Source: Diadophis punctatus similis (Eukaryota; Chordata; Lepidosauria; Squamata; Dipsadidae). From it: a DNA stretch of 64,000 nt. The DNA is taken from NCBI GenBank assembly GCA_023053685.1, contig JALIGW010000003.1, forward strand, positions 44,400,496-44,464,495, written 5' to 3'. A model generated the notes under the pieces. That model saw only the letters and a list, made by a program, of their open reading frames with translations, did not search any database and was not told where the DNA came from. This document shows positions 45,342 through 59,142 of this stretch, in pieces (position 1 is the first letter of the stretch; every line of letters starts with the position of its first letter). Made by a program: the position numbers and the translations under genes.

Positions 45342-45689
45342 CTGCAACTTAAAGATATAAAAAAATAATAATACGAAGGGAAGGGAAACTTCGTTGTACT
45401 CCAAGTACTTCGTTGTACTCCAAGGTAAGTGTTGCAAATAACAGAATAAAAACAACTGTTTATATGGCATTTTTATATTTCACACACATATTATATTTGT
45501 AGCCCAGGACCACAAATTCTTGACTCTCCTCAACATCCCTGAGTTGACTATCTTTTGGGAGCCTCTGAAATCAAACAGTGTGTAAAGAGCCACAGGTTCC
45601 CTTGTTGTAATCTGTATAATCTGAAACGTAAGCCTTTACTGTTATCTTTCATATTGAAGATAGTAGCACTGGGGTTAGAAAACGGTAGG

Positions 45690-45890
45690 TTAAAAATACA
45701 GAGGCAGCCCCCTGGATCAGACCAAAGATTCATTTAGCCTAGCAGCATATTCCCATTGTGGCCAACTACACGCTGGCAGAAAACCCATAAGCAGAACTTG
45801 AATGCACTAGCCTTCCCAAGCCCAAGTTCCCCAGGAATTAGTACCAAGAGGTATCATCAGCATTAGTGCCCTTCCATTTTCTCACAAAAC
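45690..45890 (+). repeat. Old reptile interspersed repeat fragment
   Basis: GCAGCCCCCTGGATCAGACC, TTCATTTAGCCTAGCAGCAT, ATTGTGGCCAACTACACGCT and GCAGAACTTGAATGCACTAG follow the order of a repeat I know from lizards from memory. A downstream part of the same family may be at 49990-50065 (CTTACTGCCTCTGATACTGG). Confidence 0.4.
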
Positions 45891-46809
45891 AGCTTCACAT
45901 TAAAACTAATCTGTGATCCGTCACTTCTGCTAACCTCAAACTTACAACTAACTAACATCACATGGCATCTCCCAGCTCAAATGACCACTAGGACTGTAGG
46001 AAAAAGACCCAGTCGCTGGACTACTAATAAGCTACCACCAATTCTAGAATAACCAAAATCCTTCCTTTCCATTTCGTACAAAAAGGAACTAAAATAAATA
46101 GCCAGTGCCATCCCTTGTGATTTTCAGTACATTGTGTGCTGAATTGTGTATGATTGCTGCAGGATCCAATCTGGGTTGGCCACTGGGAGCAGAGGTTTGG
46201 TCTTCTGAGCTTTCAGATTCATGCTGGAGCCCATCATTAGGGGACTTCTCTCTCACCAGAATGTATTGATTGTCTTTTTTTTTTTAAAGCTGCATAGCGT
46301 TTAAGGGGAGGGACTATGCCCAGGAAGATGAACTGTAAACAAAATGTAATTAAAAGCACCAAAATCCTCTAAAGCCGTGATGGTGAACCTATGGCACACG
46401 TGCCACAGGTGGCACGCGGAGCCATATTGGAGGGCACGCAAGGCGTTGCCCTAGGTCAGATTTTTGGGCATTTTTTCCGGCTGTTTTTGCTCTCCCTTGG
46501 CTTCAGGGAAGCCCCTCAAAGCCTGGGGACGGTGAAAAATGGCCAAACCGGAAGTTCGGAAACGAACTTCCGGTTGGCCCATTTTCGCTCTCCCCGGGCA
46601 TCAGGGAAGCCTCCTGAAGCCCGGGGATGGCGAAAACGGCCCAACGAGCCAACCGGGAGTTGGGCCATTTTCGCTCTCCCCAGGCTTCAGGGAAGCCTCT
46701 TGAAGCCTGGGGATGGCGAAAAATGGCCCAACGGGCCAACCGGATGTTCGTTTCCGAACTTCCATTTGGCCCGTTTGGCCGTTTTTCACCATCCCCAGGC
46801 TTCAGGAGT

Positions 46810-49284
<2,475 letters not shown>

Positions 49285-49425
49285 AGTGGGGTCTGTGCGC
49301 ATGCGCGAGGGGCAGCAGGGGGGTGCACACGCATGCACAGGGGCAGCAGGGGGTTGTGCGCATGCACAGGGAGGAATGGGTGTGGGCACGCGAACCAAAA
49401 AAGGTTCGCCATCACTGCTCTAAAG

Positions 49426-51264
49426 TCTTCATAGGTGCCTTACTATGTTTTAAGTAAGTGAATTCTAAATGCTTTAGAACACTGTGAATTCTAAAGAGAA
49501 AATGATGGCATGCCAGCAATTTTGCAAATAGACTTTTTCCTAATGTCTCTAAGCATATAGATATGATTTTATGATACTATGGCAACCAGCATGGGGCAGA
49601 AGGGGAGACAAATTCTAAACAATGCATTTTGTTGGCTCCAGAAATAGGATATTAGACTTCCTGGTAGGGTGGGAAAGAGTAAAACAACTCAGGAACTGGG
49701 GGATGGGTTGAGGCAAGAATCCCCATCAATTGGGGGGGGGGGGAATGGCCCACAGTGATTTAGAGAAAAACACCAGCTTTGCTTTATCTTCAAATAAACA
49801 GAGCAGAGCTGGAAATAAATTGTCCAAGCTCTCAAAAGTTAGACAGATCTGAAGGAAATCCTAATAGGCCAAGAGTTAGAAGGAATACTCATTTTGCCTT
49901 TTTAAAAAAATAAATAGGTGCTATAATGGCTAGATTCCATTTTCATGGGAATCTTGCTGTATTATCACTGTAAGTGAAAAGAGAAGCTAAGAAAGGGGTC
50001 CACCAAGTGATAATGTGGAAGTGCCTTACTGCCTCTGATACTGGAGTTAATATATAGCCATCGTAACATACCGATTATGTTACATACACATCATAACATA
50101 CGTTCCACATTGATGCATCCAATTCCTTTTAAAAGCCATAGAAATTGGAAACCAATTATATACAGTATAGTAGTCGCAAATTCCCCAGGAATAAATACTT
50201 TATTTTATGAATCTTAAAACTCTTGCTATACAGCTTCGTTGGTTGATCCTGGTTATGATCCCCATATTCCACTTCTGTGATACAGCAGCTAAACTTAAGG
50301 ATGTGGTGTTCATTTCTCTTTTCAGAACAGCTGTAGCCTATTTAAGCAGTAGGCTCCCATGTAGAACTGAGCACTGCAAAATGACTTGGAAGGGCTGCTC
50401 AGCTCTTCACTGTATACATAGGAATACAGTATATTGGACAAACAGGGTTAGCAACATTTTAGAACTCAGTTCAAATATGAATCCTCCTAGTCCAAGGCTC
50501 TGATTGCATAAATGCCATCTAATAAATTCATAGCCGAAATGAAATTCAAACCAAAGATTTTCTGATTTATAAATCAGGCTCTTTGTGACTATACAAAGTC
50601 ACAAGAACCTCAAACAGGTATTTTAGTACTGGTGAGAGGGATGGTAGATTTATCCATTCAAGCCTGTGCACATTTAAACAGAAATTAATTGCATTAGGTT
50701 TCCTGGGATTTCCCTATTTCTGATCCAATACTCCAGCAGATGTTAACATTTGCAACATTATTTAGCTATAGTTCCCACTACCAAATATAAAAAGAGAGTG
50801 AGTTTTAGCTCAACTTCCATATGCACTGGTAAGCTTACCACCAAAATTGTTTGCAGGTAGCAACAACCAAGGTCATAATTCCTGGCAGGCATTAATATCA
50901 GAATTGTCCTTCCAATCTGTCTCTAAGGTGCCATGGGAATTGTTGGTGTTTTGTCTGCAACAGAAATTAGCTTAGCTACCTTTCTAGAGATGTTTCAAGA
51001 TGATGAGCATGTTGTAAGGATTCTCACGAAATGACTGGTGTGTTGTGTCCCAAAACAACCACTTACTAGAAAGCAAACCAGTGAGGATTCTCCCAAGAGA
51101 CATTCCAAATTTTAGGGCTTCTTTTATTTATCTGTGGTTTTTAAAAAATCTTTTATGTTTTTAAAAAATGTTCTATGTTCTCTTGTATTTTAATTTTTTT
51201 AGCAACTTTGAACACAAGAATAGAATGCAAGATAGAAAAGTAGTGGATGAAAACATAAATTTTA
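49426..51264. other. No recognisable gene
   Basis: AT-rich DNA. 49990-50065 may be part of an old reptile repeat. No exon is supported. Confidence 0.45.
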
Positions 51265-51470
51265 TTTATTTATTTGTTTATTTGTTTGTTTGTTTATTTA
51301 TTTATTTGTCAACAACTGCAAGGAAACAGGACACATGAAAAAAATGGCACAAATAAATGGATATAAATAAGCAAAACATAGCCATAAACACATAAAATGA
51401 GTACATATTAATGGCGACAATAGGACTGGGACGGTAGGCATGATGGTGCATTTATGTACGCCCCCTTATT
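51265..51470 (-). mobile_element. LINE 3' UTR, antisense, with A/T tail
   Basis: Complement of the 3' UTR at 18655-18795: GGGACGGTAGGCATGATGGT then GCATTTATGTACGCCCCC. It begins with a (TTTA)n/(TTTG)n array that represents the tail. Confidence 0.7.
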
Positions 51471-51593
51471 ATCCCTCTACCTGATGCTACCATTCCAGAT
51501 TACCTTTGTTTTCTTTCTGGATAGCCAGACATACTTGCAAGCAAATGAAGATGAAGACTCTGTCCATATTTATTTCTTTTAAATACCTCCTGG

Positions 51594-52192
51594 CAGGGGT
51601 GAAATGCTACCGGTTTGGCCCGGTTCGGGCGTACCGGTCAGAGGTGGGCTCCTGCCGGAGCTGCCCAGTGCGCAGCTCTGGTAGGAAGCGGCCGATTGCG
51701 CAATTTGCACGCGACCGCTCCGGAGCCCTCTCTGCCAGTCCATCGCGCGCGTCGCCATTTTTTTCTGTGAATTTTTGGGCGATTTTGCTTCTGCGCATGC
51801 GTGGAAGCAAAATTGAGCCGAAATCTCATAAGGGGATACATGTGCGAGAGAGATTTTGGTGAGATTTTGTTTCCGCGCATACGCAGAAGCAAAATCACAT
51901 GAGGGGGCACGTGCTTGTGCCTGAAGCGAGCGAGCGTGCGCGCCCCTGAAGCGTGGAGATGCACGCGCAGCACACCGGCACCGGTAAGGGAGCAACCTGC
52001 CACTGGTACCAGTAACTGCGGCCGCTGGTGATTCAGAGAATTGGTAGCGGCGGCAGCATGAGGCTCCACCCACCCACCTGGACGTCGCCATTTTCTTATT
52101 TTTAACCCTCTGCACATGTGCAGAGGGTGAAAAAGCAAGCGCAAAGCACGCGCTTCCGAACCAGTAAGTAAGGTAAGTAGATTTCACCACTG
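51594..52192. mobile_element. hAT-type element, family C (599 bp)
   Basis: Ends CAGGGGTGAAATGCTACCGG / GTAGATTTCACCACTG with a perfect duplication CCTCCTGG at 51586-51593 and 52193-52200. Carries AAGGTAAGTA at 52170-52179. CpG-rich. Confidence 0.9.
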
Positions 52193-52266
52193 CCTCCTGG
52201 ACCCAGAGATACTCTTTGAGCCTGCATGTTACTCCATGTAGTTTCCCTACAATATCAAACCATGAT

Positions 52267-53017
52267 TAAGGTGACCAGACGTCCCGCTTTTGGCGGGACA
52301 GACACGCTTTTCAAGCGTGTGTCCCGCATCCCGCATTCTTTTCAAAAAGTCCCGCTTTTTTGAAAAGAATGCCGAAACAGCGGGACGTCTGGTCACCTTA
52401 AAAGGGGAAGCAAAAGAGGTACCGGAAGCAAGTCGGGCGGAATTTCAGCGAGGCGGCTGCCTGCTGGGGAGAGGGGGAAGGGGGGCTGCTCCTCCTCTCC
52501 TTCCCCCGCCCCATCCCTAGCCCCGCCCTCGGAGGCACCGCTGCTGTTGGGATGCGGGTGGAGGGGTGAGGGACGAGGAGCCGTCGCTGCTGCTGTCGCC
52601 GGTTTGAGCTCACGAGCGGCCCCTCCGGTGGCGCAAACAGCCCTTCTTCGTCCCCCTCCCCTTCCTTCCCCCCGTTGCCTCGCTGCCGCCGTTGCCCTGG
52701 GGCCGGGCGGGTGACCGGGAGACCGCAGCGCTTGGATGCCTGGAGCTCGCGACAGGTAAGCTGCCGGCTGCCTCCTTTCCCCGTCTCCCGCCTCCCGTTC
52801 GTTGCTTGCCAGCCCGGCCGAAGGGAAGGCGGGAGGCGAGGAAAGGCCTCCCGAAGGGGAGGCGGGCTCCCGAAGGGCTGCCGGCTCCCGAAGGGGAGGC
52901 GGGAGGCGAGGAAAGGCCTCCCACCTCCCCCCCCACATGCGCAGTGGGCAAAACAAATGGCGGCGCCCAGGCGGGCCCGCCCCCCCGTCCTGCTTAAAAA
53001 AAAATCTGGTCACTTTA
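52267..53017 (+). mobile_element. hAT-type element, family E, first of an adjacent pair (751 bp)
   Basis: Ends TAAGGTGACCAGACGTCCCG / AATCTGGTCACTTTA. Left duplication ACCATGAT at 52259-52266; its right partner is at 54368-54375, displaced by the second element. The cargo is the CpG-rich segment with CAG/GTAAGC (donor GT at 52756-52757). Confidence 0.9.
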
Positions 53018-53020
53018 ACC

Positions 53021-54362
53021 TAAGGTGACCAGATGTCCCGCTTTTGGCGGGACAGACCCGCTTTTTAATGATTTGTCCCGCGTCCCGCCCATCCTCTAAA
53101 AAGTCCCGATTTTTGGAAAGAATGCACGACTAGGGCATTCTTTCCAAAAATCGGCCTGAAAGGGTGGCGTGCGAGATTGGGGGGAGTTAAAACTCGGGGT
53201 TTTAAGGCAGGCATGTCGGGCTCCGTGGTGACTAAACCGTGGCGCATGCGCCAAACGTGGCGCATTGGATGATTGCAAGTGACGCATTGCAATCATCCAA
53301 TGGCCAGGAAAGGTGACACTTTTCTGCCCGGCGAGCGGGACTGCAGCGCGCGCGGAAGGAAAGCCAGAAGATGGCACCGAGCGCCCAAGGCTCTCCAGGC
53401 AGCGGCAGGTGACAGCAGAGCAGAGACGCCCGGTGAGCGGGGCGAGAGGCGCGGGGATGGCAGCAATGGGGAGAGAGGCGGGTTCGCCAAGCGCCTGGGG
53501 AGGAAGAGGCGCTCCACTGGAGGCGGGCAGGCGATGGCGGCGGCTTGCACAGGACAACTCTGCAGCCTGGAAAGCAGCAAAGGGGGGGGGGCACGGCCGC
53601 CCAGAGCAGGTGGCCACAGCGGGAGAGCCGGATCAGGATTCCCCGTCCTACCAGGACCACCGGCTTCAGGCAAGTGGCAGGGATACCGCGCGCCACAATC
53701 ACCCCAGCAGGGCGCCCTCTACATCGCTCTCACGTCTTGTGGCCGCGCCGGCTGGGAGCGATGTAAGTGCTAGCTAGCAAAGCAGAATTTGCTTTGCTAG
53801 CTAGCAAAGCAGCCGGCTGCCTGCTGGGGGGAGGGGGAAGGGAGGCTGCTCCTCCTCTCCTTCCCCCGCCCCATCCCTCGGAGGCACCGCTGCTGTTGGG
53901 ATGCGGGTGGAGGGGTGAGGGACGAGGAGCTGTCGCCGCTGCTGTCGTCTCAGAAATAGGGGGTTGAGCGGCGCAAACAGCCCTTCCTCGTCCCCCTCCC
54001 CTTCCTTTCCCCCGTCGCCTTGCTGCCGCCGTTGCCCTGGGGCCGGGCGGGTGACCGGGAGACCGCGGCGCTTGGATGCCTGGAGCTCGCGACAGAGCCT
54101 GCCATGGGCTGCCGGCTGCCTCCTTTCCCCGCCTCCCGTTCGTCGCTTGCCAGCCCAAGTCACTGCTGGCTCCCGAAGGGGAGGCGGGAGGCGAGGAAAG
54201 GCCTCCCGCCTCCCCCCCACCCACCTGGACACTGACATTTGCATTGTTTTGCCCTCTGCGCATGCGCAGCGTTCTGCGCATGCGCAGAGGGCAAAACTCA
54301 AATGGCGGCGCCCAGGCGGGCCCGCCCCCCGTCCCGCTTAAAAAAAAAATCTGGTCACTTTA
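53021..54362 (+). mobile_element. hAT-type element, family E, second of the pair (1342 bp)
   Basis: Begins TAAGGTGACCAGATGTCCCG and ends ATCTGGTCACTTTA with a perfect duplication CTTTAACC at 53013-53020 and 54363-54370. Besides the shared CpG-rich core (about 53810-54300) it has an extra ~600 bp (about 53180-53780) that is absent from the other two copies. Confidence 0.9.
53263..53302. repeat. Perfect 16-bp inverted repeat with 8-nt loop
   Basis: CATTGGATGATTGCAA and its exact complement TTGCAATCATCCAATG are separated by GTGACGCA. Each arm contains an ATTGG/CCAAT core. It lies in the extra segment of the family E element. Confidence 0.95.
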
Positions 54363-54429
54363 CTTTAACCATGATGCACAGAGATTCTTCCTCTTCTCCT
54401 TTCTTCCTTTTTCCTTCTTCACTTCTCAC

Positions 54430-54560
54430 TCCAGCTTGTATGTGTACATATAGTAGTAATTTGTATAAACATAAGTAAAAAGTAACGATAAAAGAGGACA
54501 ATTGGACAGTAGGACAGGGACGGTAGGCACGCTGGTGCGCTTATGCACGCCCCTTACAGA
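54430..54560 (-). mobile_element. LINE 3' UTR fragment, antisense
   Basis: GGACAGGGACGGTAGGCACG, CTGGTGCGCTTATGCACGCC, CCTTACAG: complement of the 18655-18740 3' UTR. Confidence 0.65.
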
Positions 54561-55768
54561 CCATGATTACATGTCCATGATTGTGTGACATATGTATGTC
54601 CTGTCAGTGCAACTGATACTGGAAACATTGTTGTGCCTGCTGCCACTCCCAGAGAGGCCTCCAACTGCCTTTACATATTTTTGCCAAAGCAACATAAAAG
54701 GATCTTCAGTGTACACAGAGAATTTGACTTCCTAGTTTCCATGTTAGAGGCAAGAAGCCATGTGGAGGGGAAAAAAAGATCCAGATGACTTCTAACTTCT
54801 CAGAGAGAACGCCCTCAGGATTTCCAGAAGCATTACAATGAACACCGCGTGTGAGGGTATGGGAGTGTGTTCATTTGTGCTTTCATCTGGGAACCTTGGT
54901 TCTCCCTGTACTCTAAAAGCCTGAAATGTGTGAGTCACTACGGAGGCTCAACTGTGATTCATTCCTGCCGCTTTTGAGGTGGCACACGATTCGGCTGTCA
55001 AGACTGAAGAGAAATCTAGTCCGCCTTCTCATTCTCCGGTGGGAGGGGGGACACAGTGGGAGGAGAAAATGGGAGGAGGAGGTGATGGGGTGGGAAGAAT
55101 GAGCAATTACTGCAGGGAAAACATTACACACGTAGGAAAGAAATCACCCCCATTAATGCTGCTCTTAGTCAGCCAAGAAAGCCTGACACCCCCGCAGCCT
55201 TTTATTGGGGAAGTGAAGCTACAAATGGCTGGTAAAAATGCTCAAGACAGGCGAAACAACTCAGAATCTACCTTTTGCTTCTGGTGTAGAGAGGATGTCC
55301 TTGGACTGTTTGGATGGCCTCAGGTTTGCCTCCTTGACCACTTGTGTCCCCAAACCAACTAGAGACGCTAAAAAGGAAACAAACATGAACAGCAACAACA
55401 ATACACTGAACATTATTGGAAGGCTAGAATTATTTCCCCCTGATTAAAAGCAGCAATTGCTTGAGCTACTTTATTTAGGAAAAAAAAAGTGGGCAGAGTA
55501 TAAGGAGAGTATGTATAAAATGATGCAGTGTTAAAATCCATAGAAATCATTTTTCCAGCCTGGACCAGTCAGCAGAATGATGGGAATTGCAGTTTGTCAT
55601 TTGAAGATGCCAGCAATAGAAATAGCTTGAAAAGAGCATAAGACAGATTCCTGGTCTAAAAAAAAACTACTTGTGACTATTAATAAGAACTGCTACACAG
55701 TCACCAGAATCAGAGACAACATGCTGTAAATCATCTTTTACTGGAATAGTAAGGGTAAGAAGCTAATG

Positions 55769-55835
<67 letters not shown>

Positions 55836-56804
55836 CACACACACACACACATCCATCCCTCATTAAAACTTAATTATAAAAGGGCCATTGAAATAAGATT
55901 TGAAGGCAACATATTCCAGATTTTTTTGGTGGGAGGGGGCTATTGTAGAGAAGGCTTAATTCCTGGACTTGATATTTATGGCAGCCAACTAAGGCTTACT
56001 CATCAAAAATAAAAGAAATTCAGCATTCCATTTCTCACAGTGGTTGACCAAGTTTTTCTAGAAATAAGACTTTGAACTTCTTAGGCTTTTGATGTGGGTA
56101 GCAAAATTCTTACATCTCAATTGAATAGTCTTGATGCTCCTTGTCAGCAGTACAGAGTCTTTTAGCATCTAATCATAGTTTAGAAATAGAAGTAACATGG
56201 AGTATGGCTCTGTATATGCTTCACAGAATGAAAGAAGACATTTGATTTATCTTTAAGTTATATCCCAATTTATAGTAATTTTAGCAAAATCTTGTTTCAA
56301 ATTTAGTTGGATTTTTTAAACTGCTTGTTCCTTTAAATACCCTTTTGCTCTTTGTCACCCCCCAAAGTATTTTTAAGTCCTTAAATTTGTAGTTAAAACT
56401 TTCTCTCCCCCCCCCCAAGGATTGAAGCAAACCCATCCTGTGCTGTAAAACATATTGATCCCAAAGTTTCTAAAATATAAAAGGCAGCTAACAAGCAATT
56501 TCTGAAATGATTGGAAAATGAAATATACAAACACAGTGTCCTTTCAAAGGTATCAACCACAGTTTGATCAAGTTGGCTATTCCCTCATTTAGAGACCTTG
56601 TGAGGAACATCTGTCTGAAGCACTTGTGGGTGATCTCAAGTCCTCTCCTTACCTGGAGAGGAATGATCAAAGAGCTGGTCTACTCACTGGCTCTTCATTC
56701 TGCCATGGTTGTAAGCTCCACTTTTCACAGAGCTGTCTTCAGTCTGCTATTTCTTCCCCAGAAATCAAACTGCTATACCGTATTTTCTGAATTAGTTAGG
56801 AGAT
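54561..56804. other. No recognisable gene; one microsatellite
   Basis: Contains (TC)n(CA)n at 55769-55850. Open frames such as 54979-55359 have no recognisable product. Confidence 0.45.
55769..55850. repeat. (TC)n(CA)n microsatellite
   Basis: About 31 TC units, then ATA and about 8 CA units. Confidence 0.95.
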
Positions 56805-57260
56805 TATGAATGATGATGTTCGTCCATCGTATTCGAAGTGGACCCTGACATCTCACAAGAATTGGGGGGGATGTCAAGACTTGCGCGTGAATTGGATTAA
56901 AGTGAGGGAGGGGTGCGCATAGTCAGCCTCACTCTCTCTTCCCAGATTTCTTCTTGCTCCAAATAGCAGGACAAGAGTCAAGACAGTTGGAAATGGGCTG
57001 GGCGCAGTGGTTGACCAGGGCGTCTTTTGTGTCTTGCTGTGCAGAGACCGCCTTCATGACCATTGTCCTATTCTAGTAGATTTCATCTGCTCAGTCTGCC
57101 GGAACCTGTCTTCACATGCTCGAGATGGACAAGTCCCTATCTCACCAAAGGTCGGTGACCCAACAGCTACTCTCAACCTCGTTTGGCCAGCCTGTCGAAG
57201 CTGTTGCTCGGGGTGTGGCCGCTGCGCATGCTACAGCTGCTAAGAGCCACAGGTGAGAGC
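56805..57260 (+). repeat. Possible old amniote interspersed repeat
   Basis: GTTCGTCCATCGTATTCGAA, GTCAAGACTTGCGCGTGAAT then TGGATTAAAGTGAGG, and GTCAGCCTCACTCTCTCTTC resemble, from memory, a repeat seen in other amniotes including marsupials. I cannot verify the family or its limits. Confidence 0.35.
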
Positions 57261-57399
57261 CGAGTGACAGGTGGGGACCGAAGGTGAACGAGCTGCCCTA
57301 AAAGCTGCCCTAAAATGAGCTGCTGTAAAAGGACACGACATGCCCCTACAGCAGAGATGCTACCCCTCCCTGAACACCCCATACACCCCAGGAGATTAT

Positions 57400-58159
57400 G
57401 AAAACCAACAGTTGAAACACATTGCAAAACAGTAGCCAAAATAATTATTAATCTAATTCAAAATAGCTGGTTTATAAACAGTTTATTTATTGATGACTAG
57501 ACCTGAAGTCTGAAATGCTGACCCCTCCACAGATTCAGTCCAAATTTCCTGTTCCGCACTACAAGATCCTTTTCGGTGATTAAAGGAATTCCTGGAGCTT
57601 GAAATGTGTTCCTTTCCAGAAAGAAAGTAGTTCAGCCTTCCCCACACTCCCCGGTTTGGTAACGGGTAGAAAGTTTTCCTATGTTACATCCAGGGGCTCT
57701 TGGGTGGGAGGCTATCAAGGAAGGTCTCTAAAGCTCCGCATCGTGATGTTTGGGAAGCAGACAGAAAGCAATACTGGTAGTTGTGAGGGCCGCAGTGTGC
57801 AGGCTGCAGGCAGAGGCGTTCAGAATTATTCCAGCCCTGCCTGGGGAGCATCACAATCAAATGAGAAGAAAGCTGTACAAGTGGCTGATGCCACACTGTG
57901 CTTGAAAGAACAAGCAGTTCCCCCTGAGGCTGTCAACAGAAGAGAAAGTCCCTCAAAATATCAGGTTGCGCAAAATCCCTCCTTCAAGTCAAGAGAGGGA
58001 AAGAAGGTTTTGCCTGTGTACTGCAGACCATACAGAAACAGCCCCAGGCACAAAAACTGGCATGTGCATCATTTTCTTTGGCATCGGTCTTATTAGGATG
58101 CAGAAATAAGACCCCGCAACCCTTCCAGTAGCTTTTCTTGTTTCCTGTCCATTGTTTTT
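57400..58159 (+). other. Unassigned block with a 165-codon open frame
   Basis: An open frame at 57599-58093 (MKCVPFQKESSSAFPTLPGL ...) has normal-looking composition but no recognisable domain, splice context or homologue that I know. Treated as unproven. Confidence 0.15.
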
Positions 58160-58682
58160 CCTGAGGTGCTAAATGTTGTGGGTGCTCCAACACTGGAGGT
58201 TCTTAAGAAGAGATTGGACAACCATTTGTTTGAAATGGTATAGGGCCGTGATGGCAAACCTATGGCACGCGTGCCACAAGTGGCACGCAGAGCCATATCA
58301 GTGGGCACGCGAGCTCAGGTCTGCACGCACCGGCCAGCTGATTTTCGGACCTTCTGGGCCCACTGGGAATCAGGAAACAGCCTGTTTTCAGCCTCTGAGG
58401 GGGTGGGGAAGGCCGTTTTTGCCCTCCCCAGCTCCTAGAAAGGCTCTGAAGCCTAGGGAGAATGAAAAACGGGTGGGCCATTGTGTGCTGGGAGCGGGGG
58501 GGGGGTCACGTGTGCATGCGTGGGGGGGGCGCATAGAATTATGGATGTGGACACGCACGCGTCCCCCCCCCTTTTGGCACGCGAACCAAAAAAGGTTCGC
58601 CATCACTGTTATAGGGTTTCCTGCCTGAGCAGGGGGTTGGACTAGAAGACCCCCAAAGTCCCTTCCAACTCTGTTATTCTCT
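58160..58682 (+). mobile_element. CR1 LINE 3' end, sense, split by a transposon
   Basis: 58160-58245 (GTTGTGGGTGCTCCAACACT ... GGACAACCATTTGTTTGAAA) and 58609-58682 (TTTCCTGCCTGAGCAGGGGG, TTGGACTAGAAGACCC, CTTCCAACTCTGTTATTCTC) form the CR1 3' end with its terminal ATTCT motif. Confidence 0.8.
58246..58608. mobile_element. hAT-type element, family A, inserted in CR1
   Basis: Begins CCGTGATGGCAAACCTATGG and ends AAAGGTTCGCCATCACTG; flanks GTATAGGG (58238-58245) and TTATAGGG (58609-58616), 7 of 8 identical. Confidence 0.9.
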
Positions 58683-59142
58683 CCAACTGTCTGTAAAGGA
58701 GAACATAACACTTGTTGATAACCCACTCTATAACACTGAAGTGATGGACATCTATATTTTCATTTTTATCCATTTGTCCAGCCTTTTTCAAACTGGTGCC
58801 TCCTGCACATTTTAGACTATGTCACATAATCCTTAGCAATCCTAGCTAAGGATAATGATAATTGAGGGCATCAGATTCAGGAAAAATATTTTTGGAAAGC
58901 AAAAGGGGATAGATAACAAATGTCTGCTTTCCATCAGCTTATTGTTCTGAAGCACCCAAAAAGCAGCTTGAGGTAAGTTGTAGCTGGTTGTCCTTATCAT
59001 CATGCTTGGCTTTCAAGATCCATTGTTTCTGCAACTAGTTGGAACAGTGGATTAGTTGAAATCATGTTTCAAGAAGTCAAAATACGTAGAGGATCTTTAT
59101 GAATGTTTGACAGATATGGTTTGGGACCAAATAAACTTTACG

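Larger units (their letters stand above)
44651..46374. other. No established gene
   Basis: Apart from the weak exon candidate (45191-45341) and the repeat at 45690-45890, nothing is recognised. AACTTCGTTGTACTCCAAG is directly duplicated around 45390-45425. Confidence 0.45.

Noticed and set aside
51579..52190. 203-codon open frame on the - strand
   Set aside because: Wholly within the CpG-rich family C element delimited by CCTCCTGG duplications.
57599..58093. 165-codon open frame that might be a novel gene
   Set aside because: No domain, splice context or repeat explanation; length alone is not enough in 64 kb of sequence. Left as unproven.
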